Assembly: GCA_003586115.2 (NCBI GenBank)
Contig: QVOM02000021.1
Span: forward strand, 12,612,478 to 12,676,477
DNA: 64,000 nt
Direction of reading: 5' to 3'
From: Salvator merianae
Taxonomy: Eukaryota; Chordata; Lepidosauria; Squamata; Teiidae
The position numbers and the translations under genes are program-made. Shown in pieces: positions 1 to 11,685 of this stretch. Each line of letters opens with the position of its first letter. Positions within the stretch are counted from its first letter, which is position 1. Under the pieces are notes generated by a model, which ran no database searches, was not told where the DNA came from, and was given only the letters and a program-made list of their open reading frames with translations.

Positions 1-105
1 GCAATTTCCTGCTGTGGTCTTGGACTGGATCGAGCAGTTCAGGCCAAGATTGGCCACTGGTGTGAAGCTGCCAGAGACTACACATCTGTGAAGCTGAGGT
101 GTAAA

Positions 106-565
106 TTTATTTTATTTATTTCATTTATTTGCATTTTTATCCCACCCTATACCCAAAGGTCTCAGGGCGGGTTACAACAATTAAAACAAAACAGAACAAA
201 ACAAAACAAAAACTCATAAAAGGCATGCAATAAAACAGTAGTCTGAAAATAGGGAGGGAAAGCTGTACCTTTAGACAAAGGCAAGAGTAAATAGGTGCAT
301 CTTTATTGCTCTTCTAAAGATGTAAAGTGAGGAAGCTTGACGCACCTCAGGAGGAAGAGTGTTCCACAGTCTGGGGGCCACCACTGAAAAGGCCCTGTCC
401 CGGGTGCCCACCCCTTTAGCTGTTGAAGGTGGTGGTACAACCAGAAGGGCCTCATCTGCAGATCTTAAGGCACGGGCAGGCTGGTATGGGAGCTTGAATG
501 TTCATTCTGTGAAGTTGTATGCTTGGATAAAAGTGTTCTGGCATTTGAGGAAAGCATTTCCCATT
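106..565 (-). mobile_element. L2-like LINE, 3' end (5'-truncated)
   Basis: On the minus strand this reads as the C-terminal end of a LINE ORF2 followed by its 3' untranslated tail. The frame gives AFSVVAPRLWNTLPPEV near 340-395, the 'APRLWNSLP' motif typical of the end of L2/CR1-clade ORF2 proteins. Downstream on the minus strand come a CCCGCCCTGAGACC block (about 160-178) and an AAATAAAT-type tail at 106-135, the usual L2-like 3' end. The catalytic part is absent. The same 3' end recurs at 11.7, 45.7 and 61.1 kb, which supports one family. Inactive fossil. Confidence 0.8.
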
Positions 566-908
566 TAAATTACAACCCTGTCATCAGATTTTATGTGCAA
601 TAGCCTATCTATGTGAGATGCAGCTATTGCTTTACGTGCAACAGTGTTGTGGCACATCTCTTCTATTACTTTTTAACTATAGAACATTAGACACTTCCCC
701 TCCAGAATCGGCATAAGTGACAGGGAAAGCTTTACTTTCTAACCATCTGTATACCAATCTGCTTTTAAAAACGCAGGAGCAGTTGGGGGGAGGGAGAAGC
801 TGGAAATCCAGGTCGGGAGATTGTTCTCTTAACTGTGCAATGGAAATAATGTTGACAATAACATGTTTTATTCTGCACCAGAAATAATCTAAAGACATTT
901 CAATGTAC
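566..908. other. Unassigned sequence
   Basis: No repeat or domain recognised. A 73-codon minus-strand frame at 677-898 begins just past the possible splice donor at 908 and looks like intronic read-through. Confidence 0.4.
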
Positions 909-1101
909 CTGTATTTGTGGTGGTTTTACAGAGTCGACCAACAGTTAATATATCAAGTGGCCAAGGACATAGCTCTTCCTGAATCAAAGAGCTAATAAGG
1001 ATGGACTCTGATGGTGCTAGGCTTAATGCTTTTAAATCTTTGCGGTACTGTATAGTATTACAGTGTTTCAAGCTGTTACAGTATTTCTGCAGGAAATGTC
1101 C
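909..1101 (-). CDS. Candidate internal exon, unknown gene (weak)
   Basis: A minus-strand frame (889-1239, 116 codons) is bounded inside by splice-like signals: TTTATTTGCAG just upstream of 1101 and AATACAG followed by GTACAT at 909/908. The 193-bp piece starts exactly on a codon boundary of the open frame and encodes about 64 residues (starting GHFLQKYC, with ELCPWPLDILTVGRL near the end). Composition is plausible for a globular protein but I do not recognise the family. The acceptor's pyrimidine tract is poor, and an AT-rich background can give such frames by chance. Alternative: non-coding. Confidence 0.2.
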
Positions 1102-2826
1102 CTGCAAATAAAGGTTACTGTTGTAGCAGTACTGTATAAGCTGGACAACTCTTGGCTTTAATGCAGCAAAATGTTTGTTATACCAACCAAATAGGACTCT
1201 TTTATCCGTTACACAATCAGAAGCACTTTTGCAACACAAAATAAGGACCTACTTCTGGCTCTCATTTGCAAGACAAGTCATAAAAGGCTGCTTTGATGTT
1301 CTAGGGCAAAGCAGCCTCTTTGCTGATGATCAGACAGATGTGACAATCTTTAGTATACAGCACAAGCTTGCTTTATTCCAGGAATCTACTTCTCTTGAAA
1401 TAAATCTCATTTATTTTTAATATTTTAGAAGATGCATCTTCAAAAGCAAATACGGAAGATATTTAGGTTACTAACCTTTATCTGGAACAATAATTCTTAA
1501 GAAATCTGAGGAGTATATCTTAGAAGTAACTATAAAGTTTTCACATTAATTGTATATCTCTCTTCAAGATCTTTGGCCTATAGTAAAAGATACAAAATGC
1601 GAAGGACAGTAATTATTCTTGCTTCCGGACCAGAAGGAATCCTGCCCTATCTGTATAAAAACACACAAATGATGTTTCTCATTCTATGAATTCAGAACTA
1701 ACCAACAAATGCCTATAGATCAAGGGCCAGTTAATGACGCATTATTCGCCTTTCCTGTGTTATATCCACGCTATTGAAAAATATGCAGTATATGTGACAG
1801 GATACACTTCCACCTGATTCCAGACTAGTGCCCAGTGAAACAACATGGATTGTGGAATACAAGTGAGGGAGGAGATTATAGGCCCTGTTTCCTGTAAACA
1901 ACCCAAACATGCCTTCATAATGACTGACATGTGTGCTTGCTAAAATGTGTCTTCTGTTTATGTCTCTTCCTCTGCCCAAAAACCTCTTGTTTTCCAGGGA
2001 GGAGAAAGAGACTGGTCATGAATGCATCTGCTCATGCATCTTGGATTAGACTTCAAGTGACTTTATCATTGCCAGTGATTACCCACAGGAACTGGTGCTG
2101 ATATACTTTGTAATCGTGTTTGTATTTCAATAATCAAACAAATAGATTTATAATGGTAAGGAAACTGAAGGGGCATGTGGAAAATAGCACTGCTGTAATT
2201 CAGGCAGACATAATTAAATTATATATGAAAAAGATATTTGTGTACAATTAGAGTTATTGATTGTAAAGTAGGATCAAATAAGCATAATAGTTTCAACTGC
2301 AAAAATTAACAAGGCTTGGCTTAGATATCAATGCAGTTACACTTAAAAATTCATAATATCTTCTCAGAAGGTGGGGTGGCCAAATACCCTTGGGAATCTA
2401 CGGTGCCTGCCCCATCTGAACCGATAGATGCCTCTCTCCTCTTATAAAGGCTTTTGGCGTGAAACCTCCCCAGCTCATGTCTATCATGCCATCTAATAGA
2501 AGGTGCTGCTAGCAGTGTGTCACAGGAATTTTGTCAGTTCCCAGCTAATTTACAGATGTGTGTGGGAGATTTTCCCATTTACTTCAGCTGGTGTTTGAAA
2601 AGGGAGGAGAGGCTTATTTCTTTTGTTAATTCTTGGGTCCCTTGCCAGAGTTTTGTCCCAGTGATCCTCCAGTAACCACCAGCCTCCAAGGCCTTGCCAC
2701 ATGGCTTACTACCACTACTGCATTGTGCCAGCCATTTGGAATTGGTAGTCTCAGCTTCAGGTGCTCAGTGCTTTGTAAGCCCACCACCTCTCTCTCCAGC
2801 TCCTGTTCTGTCTTTTCTCATTCCAG
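1102..2826. other. Unassigned, AT-rich sequence
   Basis: No terminal repeats, tandem repeats or LINE motifs seen. Two short frames (1175-1420 plus, 1731-1979 minus) have no recognisable motif. The last 60 bases (about 2765-2826) form a pyrimidine-rich tract ending CTCATTCCAG, read as a possible splice acceptor for the next feature. Confidence 0.4.
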
Positions 2827-3061
2827 GAGTCACTTCAAGAATACTATTAAGGTGTCCAGTTCAGTGGCTGCTCCTCGGGATCCTCCCTTGAGTCAGGCCA
2901 AGATGGAGGATGTTGTGGTGGCCCATACAGTCATAGAACAATCAGGGGGAGGCTCTTCTGTTCTACCAAAGTCTAGCTTGAAGGCAGACAGCACAGAAAT
3001 CACCATTCCAGCAGACAAGATAAGAGGTTTCCCTTCAGCAGCAAAGGAACATTACTTACAA
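2827..3061 (+). CDS. Candidate host exon or retrocopy, unknown gene
   Basis: A long plus frame (2633-3145, 170 codons) has a strong acceptor-like signal in its middle: a pyrimidine-rich run ending TTCTCATTCCAG at 2826. From 2827 the frame encodes about 78 residues with ordinary codon use, including KMEDVVVAHTVIEQSGGG and EITIPADKIRGF, up to a donor-like CAA/GTAGGT at 3061/3062. Beyond that the frame stays open to 3145. A second frame just downstream (about 3107-3210) is also open, encoding SLDAPTGPNSPSFF, as would be expected if a frameshift broke a longer reading frame. It may therefore be an exon, or a decayed retrocopy. Protein family not recognised. Confidence 0.35.
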
Positions 3062-4289
3062 GTAGGTCTGGCAAGCAGGCTTCGCTATATACAAAAAGCC
3101 ATTTACAACCAGACTCAGCCGACAAGCTTTTGCCAGACACCATGAGCTTAGATGCTCCTACAGGACCCAATTCTCCATCTTTCTTTCCAGTGAATCAAGC
3201 TGGAATGAGAAAATGACTCTGAGCCAAGACTAATCCAATCCCTGAATTATTTAGATTTATGGAAACTGCAAGCAAAGGAGGCATCAATCAGTATCTAAGG
3301 GAAAAGAAGCATAATCATTCTCTATCACTCCCTTTCCTCACACAGTCATAACCTACAAATATAGCAGAAAAAGTAGTAGAAACAAGAAAAAAATAGGCAG
3401 GCTCTGTCCATTAAAAGAGGTAGGCTGCTTATGGTTCAAAATCTTTCCACTTCTGTTGGGCATTCTCTAGTCATGTTCAGTGCTAATTGTATGATGTCAA
3501 GCTCCATCCCCTTGGAGTATATAGTTTTCTTTACAGCTCTCTACAAGTTGGAAAGTGAATTTCTAAATTCAAACTGTCCCCGTAGTTCTAACTTCTAAAG
3601 CAACTTTGAACCCCACAGAATCTCAAGATTGCATGAGATTTGTATTTGCATCAGTTTGTATTACTGTATATCACCTGGTGAATATAATTTAGTGAATGCC
3701 CAAACAGCACTAACATATTTAGGAAGAAAGGAACAGTGTTTTAGAGTTTAGTTCAAAAAGAAGGAAGCACTGTAGCCATTTTAACACTTCCTTTTGTCAC
3801 TGTTTATGGCTTTACCACAGTAGTTCCTCATGGTTTGCCCTGGCTTTGACCTTTCAGATTGGAGTTGTTTGATGAGAATCTAGCTGTACACTGCTTTGCC
3901 CTCACAAGGAACATCTCACAACATTAGCTCAAGGTCTACTGGTACAGAGAGAAATCTGATTGTGGATTAGGGCGTGATTGTGACACCACAGCATAATCCC
4001 TTGACAACACTTTGTTATAGAAACCAGCATGCTCTGCCTGACTTCTGGCAAGCATAAGCATTCAGCACCAAGCTGCAGCAGAGAATTGTGTCCTTATATT
4101 TAGCAGAAGTATTAGAAGGAAATGAGTTTAGCAAACTAGGGACTCATGCAAATCCCGTATAGGAGTTTTTTGGCCTTGACTTTTCAAGTAAAGGTTAACA
4201 CATGGAAAAAGTTCCATGGGTTCCTTTGGTTCAGTTCCTGGATGTGGAGGAGCATTGGCTGCTTTTTCTACATATTATCTTAATACATC
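3062..4289. other. Unassigned sequence
   Basis: Apart from the possible frameshifted continuation at 3107-3210, there is no frame of 60 or more codons between 3146 and 4289 on either strand and no repeat structure that I could see. Confidence 0.5.
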
Positions 4290-4671
4290 CTAAGTTGCAT
4301 CCATACTGATCTTAAGGTGCGCCCGTTGACAGCCCAAAGGGTACAACATCCACATCTCAGTGGAGTCCCAGAGCATGCAGTATTGTCTCAGAGACATCCT
4401 TCCCACAAAGCAGAAAGGAGGCCTCTGAGGGTGCTGGCTGCCATCAAGTGCTTGTGCCATGTCCATGTAGATACATGGCAGCATCATGTACGTTCACCAT
4501 AGTCTGCCCAGACGTATTTTTCAACCTGCCAAAAATGGTCAACTTCCAGGGCTATTTCCAACACATTGGCAAATATGCTCATGCTGTCTCTTCAAAACTG
4601 GGGGAATAAAACAAACAAACAAAAACTAAACTTGGGGAATGTCCTTTTTGCCTAGTGTGGATGCAGCCTAA
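4290..4671. mobile_element. DNA transposon/MITE, unclassified
   Basis: Ends are inverted: GTTGCATCCATACT at 4294 and AGTGTGGATGCAGC ending at 4667, 12 of 14 positions matching as reverse complements. CTAA flanks both ends (4290-4293, 4668-4671), consistent with a short target duplication; TAA/TTA duplications would suit PIF/Harbinger. Interior is about 370 bp, non-coding, with an (AAAC)n-like run at 4608-4624. Confidence 0.5.
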
Positions 4672-5721
4672 GGCTCTGCTGGAAGGGCCATTCTTTTGCC
4701 AAACCTCTGCCAGGAAGATGTAATAGATTGAGCCCCCAAAATAACAGATTTTCCCTTTATGATGTCTGCCAGGAAGGCTGCTGTGCCAAATGCCTTAGTG
4801 AGCACTGGGAAAGTGTAAGGCACAGCCCAGTATGCAAAGCACAAAAGAGCAGAGCATTGAGCTTTAGATATAGCTATGCGCAGAAATTGAGAATATGGTA
4901 CTTACGAGAGGAACAGTGTAACCATTTTTTATTTCTTTCCTTTCCTAATTCTCATCTTCCGTTGCTTCTTATGATACAAGGACGTCTGTTGCAAATCAAG
5001 GTAAACGAATCCAAGAGGGCAGCTAGTGCCCAACATGGTGTAATCCATTCAACTGCAGAGTTGATGCTTGGAATCAGGATGGTGAGATACTGTAGCAAAT
5101 ATTCAGGGACAATAGCAAACTGCAGAGATATACCAAATAAAAAATAGTATGCCTGGACACTCTTTGTGTTCTGCTGCTCCAGATGTGCTCCAAATCCATC
5201 TGGTTGCAAAGCTAGTTGCCAAAATGAAGATTATAGTTTTGTTGCCCTGAACCTGGGCCGTAGGTGGAATATCAGGAATAAAATACTTGGACAAACCTTG
5301 CATCTTGCCCCTGCAAGTGCCCCAAACCAATCAGTGCCCTTCAAATCATCTGACTCTTCCCAGATACCAAAAGATTCTGCAGAATATCTTATTAAAGTAG
5401 GAATACTGAGGTGGTATTTGATGGAAGATTCCTCACATATATGGTAATTTCTCTCCAAACTCTATTGGGTTGAGCCCTTGCTGTACTCCCTATCTTCTCT
5501 ATCCAGCCCCCAAGCTGGCTTGCCACAGTGAGAACAGACTGTTGGACTGGACCATAGGTCCCAATCCAGTAGGGTACTTCTTATGTCCACTCCACCTTCC
5601 ATCTGCTAAATGAATCCTGCAGAGCTCTCTAAACCATATCCTATATGGACAAACGTATCTTTTACTCCTGTCTTTTTGTTGTGCAGTTTGCAGCATCTCA
5701 TATCTAATCCTCCTCCTCTAT
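4672..5721. other. Unassigned, overlapping open frames on both strands
   Basis: Holds a 139-codon plus frame (4728-5147), a 93-codon plus frame (5166-5447) and several minus frames over the same bases. None shows a domain. Frames opening on both strands at once suggest stop-codon scarcity by chance and not a gene. Confidence 0.4.
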
Positions 5722-5925
5722 GGGCCCAGTCACACTTAAGCTTTAAGCCAGCTTCGGTCCACTTTCAGATTGAGAGAATACATCAGTGAAGGAATAACAT
5801 GTTTTCTTTCAGCATTATCCAACTCAGAAAATCGACCTTTGGGTTAGATAATGTGGAAAGAAAATGATTAGTCACTTTGCTGATGTGGACTGAAGCTGGA
5901 TTAAAACTTAGATGTGACTGAGCCC
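5722..5925. mobile_element. Foldback MITE, unclassified
   Basis: A 204-bp inverted-repeat element. The left arm starts GGGCCCAGTCACACTTAAG and the right arm ends GATGTGACTGAGCCC. Arms pair over about 40 bp, with the internal CCAGCTTCGGTCCAC matched by GTGGACTGAAGCTGG. TAT flanks both ends. No coding capacity. Confidence 0.65.
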
Positions 5926-5950
5926 TATGTTTTGTATGCAACATTAGGAT

Positions 5951-5988
5951 CTTCCCCTCCTCCTCCTCCTTCCCCTTCTCCTTCCCAA
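5951..5988 (+). repeat. Pyrimidine-rich tract
   Basis: Nearly pure C/T (CTTCCCCTCCTCC pattern). Low-complexity; could adopt triplex structure in principle, but nothing around it suggests a function. Confidence 0.7.
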
Positions 5989-6189
5989 AGCAACCCTATG
6001 ACTATTCCCCATAATAGTGATCTTTGATATCTAATTATTATGCTTATGAACTAATAAAAATTCCCTATTGTGGCATATTTCATGTAGTGTCAAAATGTTC
6101 AGAACGTGCCAAGACCACTATGCAAAAGATCCTTTGTCTCTGAGTTTGTACAGAGTTGTCAGAGCATATGTTGTAACAAAGAGCAAACA

Positions 6190-6390
6190 CAGGAAGGTGT
6201 CCAGTAGGTCTTCAGCGTGCTTCCCATGCAGAAGGTTCCGGATTCAAATTTTAGCATATCCAGGTACGGCTCTGCAAGATCCTCACCTAAAACCCTGAAA
6301 TGCTGTAGCCACTCCATGTAGGCAGTGTTACGATTGATGGATCAATAGGCTGATTCATCTTAAAGCAGCTTCCTTTATTCCAATATGGGA
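6190..6390 (+). mobile_element. tRNA-derived SINE
   Basis: Plus-strand SINE. A tRNA-like head has GCAGAAGGTTCCGGATTCAA around 6230-6250, covering the B-box region (GGTTCRANNCC). A conserved body follows (CCAGGTACGGCTCTG, then ACCCTGAAATGCTG, near 6259-6312), and it ends in the CTGATTCATCTTAAAGCAG/CTTCC block at about 6350-6375. This head-body order matches a very common reptile SINE; name not assigned. A box is degenerate, so it is unlikely to be transcribed. Confidence 0.75.
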
Positions 6391-7200
6391 AAGGTATCCC
6401 ATAAGGTATTGGGGCTCAAGCCATAAAATGTTTTATATGAAGGACAGCAAATCCATTTTGGGCCAATATCCACATTGATCCTTGGGCAGTCCTCTAAAGA
6501 CTGTATGTCAATCAGAGTACAGTCAAAGCATTAAAAAGCATTTATTCAAGGCAGACAGGGAGGCTGTGGAGATTGCCATTGTTGAGCAGGAAAATCACTG
6601 ACAGCCAGGAAATGAAAATATTATATCACTTAAGCTGAACTGTCTAGCCTCAATTGAAAGTCCAGCTACTGAATATTATATAAGTTCAAGTTTCCAAATA
6701 ACCTTTAAAGACATGCAATAAAAACTAGAAATCAAGCTCCAGAGTTGTCGGAACATAGGGTATAAAAGCAAGGTCATCATTATTCAGATAGGGTGGTAGC
6801 TAAGCCACTTGTTAAAGCTGGTAGAAAGCATTCCATGTCACAGGAAAGTTTGGTGACAAAACAAGTTGTCTATATATTTTCTATATTGATAGGTCATCTG
6901 TCATGGCTGCCCCTTTCCAGGAAACTCCCAATACATTTGACCATCAGCACTTAAGGAGACTTTATGGATCCCATAAAATCAACACTTAAAAAACCCAAAC
7001 ACATTGTCACATTTGCTCTGTATACAATACTTCCAGATCTCATGACATTATATCAGTATGGGTTCTACTTTTGTACAAGTGCCAGAGTTCAAGCATAGTA
7101 ATTTTTCATAGCACCTATTAAATTTAAAGCAACCAATATTTTTTTTCAAACACAACATCTCAGACAAAAAAAAAAAAATAAAGCTTGCTAACTAAAATAT
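6391..7200. other. Unassigned sequence
   Basis: No frame of 60 codons from 6299 to 7924. An A-run of 12 bases sits at 7167-7178. No inverted ends or LINE motifs seen. Confidence 0.5.
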
Positions 7201-7434
7201 GGTTGTATCCACTCACTTTTTAAAAAAGCATCTCAACAGCAGCTTAGAGGTAGTAACATGTGGACACTAGTGTTCCCACCCCCCTCTAATCCACATTAAA
7301 GGCCAGAGAATGCATTTTGGAAAACTATTTTCTAGCCTTTAGTGTGGATTAGAGGTGTTAGTGTGTGGATGCTATCACCTCTAAGTCAAGTTTAAGCCAC
7401 TTTTTTTTTTTTTTTACTGTGTATGGATGTAGCC
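7201..7434. mobile_element. Foldback MITE, unclassified
   Basis: A 234-bp near-palindrome. Left end GGTTGTATCCACTCAC pairs with right end GTGTATGGATGTAGCC, and the inner CCTCTAATCCACATTAAAGG pairs with CCTTTAGTGTGGATTAGAGG. A T-run (15 bases) lies in the right arm near 7401. Similar arm sequences occur in a decayed form at 48.95-49.08 kb. Confidence 0.65.
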
Positions 7435-7826
7435 TGTGAGTGTAAAAACAGCACATCAAAAGCAGTTTGAACTTTTTAAATCACCCTCTCTTTGTAAGTT
7501 GTTAATGTAGAGAGAAACTCCATCTATATGCAGCCACCACTAAAGAGACCTTGTACCTATTTAACACTAAGACAAGGGTCTAGCTAAGTTCATAGACGTG
7601 TAGATGACCATTTATATAGCTTGATCTCAAACTAGTTGAGCTATTAAGGATAACCATCAACATTTTAAACAGGAGCTTGAAATGAAGTTATAGTCAATAC
7701 AATAAATAGATATTGTGTGGTCCAATTGTCTGGCATTCCCACAAGTTGTTGGCAGTCTCAGCTATAAATTGTGCTTTTGAACACTTCAGTACCTTCAGCA
7801 TACTTCAGCACCTGTGTCAGGATGCA
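7435..7826. other. Unassigned sequence
   Basis: About 390 bp with no open frame, tandem repeat or terminal inverted repeat detected; sits between a MITE and the CR1 fragment. Confidence 0.5.
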
Positions 7827-8761
7827 ACTAGGGCCCAGTGCTGTTCAACATTTTTATAAATGATGTGGATGAGGGAGTCGAGGGGACGCTGATCACATTT
7901 GCAGAGACACAAAGCTAGGAGGGGTTGCTAACAACTAGGGAGGAGAAGAAGAGGATTCAAAATGATCTGGACCATCTTGAACAGTGGGCTGAAACTAACA
8001 GAATGACATTATACAGGGAGAAATGCAAAGTTTTACATCTGGGTAAGAAAAATGATAATATCCAATACAGAATGGGAGGAGTCTTGCTGAGCAGCAGCAC
8101 ATGTGAAAAGGATCTGGGTGTACTAGTAGATCACAGATTAAACATGAGTCAACAGTGTGGTGCAGCTGCAAAAAAGGCAAACACCATCCTGGGGTGTATC
8201 AAGAGGAGCATGGAGTCTCGATCACAAGAAGTAATTATCCCTCTTTACTCTACCTTGGCCAGACCTCATCTGGAGTATTGTGTCCAGTTCTGGGCACCCC
8301 AATTTAGAAAAGACATTGACAAACTGGAACAAGTTCAGAGAACGGCGACCAAAATGGTGAGTGGTCTGCAAACCATGTCCTATGAGGAATGGTTAAAGGA
8401 TCTAGGAATGTTTAGCCTGCAGAAGAGAAGACTGAGAGGAGACATGATAGCGGTTTTCATGTATCTGAAGGGCTGTCACAGTGCAGAGGGATTGTCCCTG
8501 TTCTCACTTGCACAAGAAGCAAGGACTAGAAACAATGGGATGAAACTTCAGGGGAGTAGATACAGGCTAGATATTAGAAAAAACTTTCTGACAGTAAGGG
8601 CAATCAGTCATTGGAACGGGTTACCACAGGCTCTCCTTTGCTGGAGGTCTTCAAAGAGAAGCTAGACGGATATCTATCTGGGATGGTTTAGTGAATCCTG
8701 CATTGAGCAGGGGATTGGACTTGGTGACCCTGGAGGTCCCTTCCAACTCTATGATTCTAAT
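7827..8761 (+). mobile_element. CR1 LINE, 3' fragment with ORF2 C-terminus
   Basis: Sense-strand LINE fragment. An open frame (7925-8665, 246 codons) encodes the end of reverse transcriptase and the C-terminal domain: KDLGVLVDHRLNMSQQ, then YSTLARPHLEYCVQFWAP, then MFSLQKRRLRGDMIAVF. Upstream, 7833-7890 still reads as the 'GPVLFNIFINDVD' part of the catalytic palm in broken frame. The fragment ends with the CR1-type 3' terminus TCCAACTCTATGATTCTAA, with no poly-A. The catalytic YADD region and endonuclease are missing, so it is a 5'-truncated copy. The intact 246-codon frame suggests it is one of the younger LINE copies here. Confidence 0.9.
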
Positions 8762-9384
8762 ACTGGTAAACCTGGTCTTATTTAGATAGAGCTGCAGCCG
8801 TTGAATCATAGCAAATTGATAGAAAAAATTATTAGTCGTCAAGTGCAGTGAAGAAGCAATATGAGAGTTTACACAGCACTATGTCACTGGGGAAATGTGC
8901 AAGACAGGAGGAGCTCTTCATTTATTCCAGTGTACAAGATTAATGACTTCTCTGGTTTCTCAAAGCTAATGCAAGTGTGATTCACGGGAAGAACGGCATT
9001 TTGACATCCTCCATCAAGGCCTGAGTCAAAGGGCATACAGCAGCTTCTATGCCACCCAAAAGTCTCTTGATACAGCTCAGTAATTATAATTTGAAGTTAA
9101 GGAACATAACTTCATGAAAGAGGACTTGATTAACATGCAACAAATTTTTCATTTCATTAGCTGGCACCTCCAGTTAAAAACATCTGAAAGTGTATGAGAT
9201 GACAAACTCGCCCTCAAGATCCTGAACACCTGCCAGAGGGATGAGCTGTACCCGAGTGGAAGAAATTTACTTTGCTTGCCAGATTCAATCCTTGGTGTCC
9301 TTAGGTAGGGCTGAGGGGAAATCCTGCTTGACATCTGGAAAATAACTGCCAGTCTGTGCTGTTGCTGGGTACTGCTGAGTCATG
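8762..9384. other. Unassigned sequence
   Basis: Unique-looking sequence with one 61-codon minus frame (9149-9334) without motifs. No repeats seen. Confidence 0.45.
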
Positions 9385-9552
9385 GCTGACTCCTGGTTGA
9401 CTGCATGGGCACCTCCATGGGCACCACTATGCAGTTCTCTTGGCAGAGATACAGAAGTGGTTTGCCATTGCCTAATTCTGGGGAGAGGCTGGGGGTCAAA
9501 CCAGCAACTCTATGCTTTCCAGGCAGTTTGCTCTACCACTGAGCTACAGTCA
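9385..9552 (-). mobile_element. tRNA-derived SINE
   Basis: On the minus strand the copy begins with a tRNA-like promoter: TGTAGCTCAGTGGTAGAGCA (A box, about 9531-9550) and GTTGCTGGTTTGACCCCCAG (B box, about 9491-9510), resembling a tRNA-Ala head. The body on the plus strand contains AGAAGTGGTTTGCCATTGCC (9450-9470), a block shared by many amniote SINEs. Boundaries are approximate and no target duplication was found. Confidence 0.7.
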
Positions 9553-11049
9553 CTCCCTTCAGTATATATAGGGACTAGTATGAAAGATGCATCAGTGCCT
9601 TGATTCAGAATGAGTCTTCCCACATTTTTCCTGTTCACTGTTAATAGGACAAACAATCTGACCTGGATAAGAAAGCTTCAAACTGGGAGAATGTCTCATC
9701 TGGAGTTTGCTTATTGAAGACCCATAGTGGAGGCAGATTTAGTAGCAAATCTGGGGTGAGGGCAACAGCAGTGGGAACATTTTCTGTGCCTCTTTCTTAC
9801 CTACCCAAATAAAAAGTGAATGACAATGAAGCATGATAAGTGCTTCCAACATCCACTGCTCTATTTAGCACTGCTTCACACATCCACTGCATGCCATCTA
9901 TCTGCTAATAGTCAGACATACTCCCAAGCAAGCAACGTGCAGAATTTCAAGCTTAAGGTAGCAAATTTCTTGAGGATATATGTAATACCAGTTTTGGCTC
10001 AATACAACATGTTCACTAAGAGAAGAGAGTCCCTAAAACACAAACATTATTCCTTCTTTGAAAAATTTGCTAGAATTTTGCATCAAGAGAGAACAGATGC
10101 AAAACATTAAATGCACAGCCAGTGCAGGATTTTATTTTTTTAAAAAAAAATACAGCTAGGAAGTTTTGAATCTAGCACAGAAGACACTTAACACATGCCA
10201 TCCAAAAACTCTCCCTGCAAATGCAACGACTGGTCTGTACTTCCTAGCAATCTTACTGCTCTTCCCTTTTTTTTTTGCTGGTCCGTTTTTCTGTGCAAAA
10301 CTGCTTCTGTGGAATGGTCTATTTAAGCAAGTCTGTTTCTGCTCAAGTCTACTTTCTTTCCCACTTTTAGCATTTCCTTCTGCTCATTCATGTCTCCTTC
10401 CGTTTTGCCAAGGAAAGTGACTGCATTAGGTATTCCCCCTATTATTGGCAGTTCACATGGGGTTTGGCTCTAGTACACCCCACCTCCTAGGTCCAGAAGG
10501 AAACAAAAACTTCTTTCCCTGCAGTGCTTCAAGTTTAAAAAAAAACACACATCAAAGCCTTAAAGTGGGAATGCAGCTGGAATCTCACACTACTATAAAT
10601 GATTAGTTGTATCAACAGGGGAAAAAAAGGAGGGAACACCTTCTCACCATCCCCCCAATGCCCTTGTACAGTCTCTTTAAATCTGCAATAGACGTACACA
10701 TAGGAAAAAAAAAAAAACAGATTGCAGAAGGAATGTGTTTTCCATGCAGAAGAAAGCACTCTGCAGAAAAGCAGAATGGAAGAAAAATACTGCACATTGA
10801 ACATGTGATCTCACATTTTTTTTAATTGATACATAAAATTACACTTAATAACTTATGATTCGACAATTAACATTTTAAGCTACTGACTTCCTACTTCCCA
10901 GATTTCTTCTATATTTCATACCCCCCAACCACACAGTTCTTATCTTCTACCAGTAGTTGATCTCACATTTTGGTGTGATTTCCCTGCAGCAAAAACTGAT
11001 TTAATGCATGGTAAAACTATTGTGTATCTGTTCTCTCAAATCAATCAGT
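9553..11049. other. Unassigned, AT-rich with homopolymer runs
   Basis: Contains A/T runs at 10131-10150, 10267-10277, 10538-10547 and 10705-10717. Short frames overlap on both strands between 10535 and 10825 and look like chance. No repeat family recognised. Confidence 0.4.
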
Positions 11050-11119
11050 CCCTTCCTTCCTTCCTTCCTTCCTTCCTTCCTTCCTTCCTTCCTTCCTTCC
11101 TTCCTTCCTTCCTTCCTCC
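11050..11119 (+). repeat. (CTTC)n microsatellite
   Basis: About 17 perfect tetranucleotide units. The frames that run through it (poly Pro-Ser-Phe-Leu) are artefacts of the repeat. Confidence 0.98.
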
Positions 11120-11685
11120 TCAATACTTTAAATTCAACTCCAATTATAACTTTTCATTATTTACCCTTAGAGCAGAATATCTGTCAAAAGCCTGGATCTT
11201 TTTCTTTCATAAATGCTTTATTTTTGCATCTTCAATTTGTGCATGCTTTAGAAAATCTCCCTAATATGAGAATAATCCTAAGCTAAGCCCCAGATTCTGC
11301 TTATCTATAGAGATTTACTTCCTGTCACTGCCAATTAAAGAGACCACAAGCAAGTGAGGACAAGACCCCTATCCCTTTAATGGTAGGATAGGAGAGAAAA
11401 TTTTAGTAGAAGCAGTTTACAATTATCTCTTCTGCACAGCTGCTGAAAGATTCTGGATTCTGTGCTCTCTTGCACTTGCTACTATGCTAATATCCTATCA
11501 CTCTGGCTCTCATAGAGAGAGGATACACTCATCACCTTTTGCTGCTGACCATCCTGGCCGAGGCTGATGGCAACTACTGTGACTATGCCCAACCTAGTTT
11601 GCAGGGTGAAAGGATTGTTATCAATACAGTCCAGTTTGTGCTATTTGTGGTATATTTATGTAGCTGCTGTATAATTAATACAAAT
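11120..11685. other. Unassigned sequence
   Basis: One 71-codon plus frame (11539-11754) runs into the LINE below and has no motif; otherwise empty. Confidence 0.45.

Noticed and set aside
4728..5147. 139-codon frame as a possible gene
   Set aside because: Minus frames are open over the same bases, no domain, no consistent splice signals.
11004..11286. Open frames of 86-92 codons with Pro-Ser-Phe-Leu repeats
   Set aside because: Produced entirely by the (CTTC)n microsatellite.
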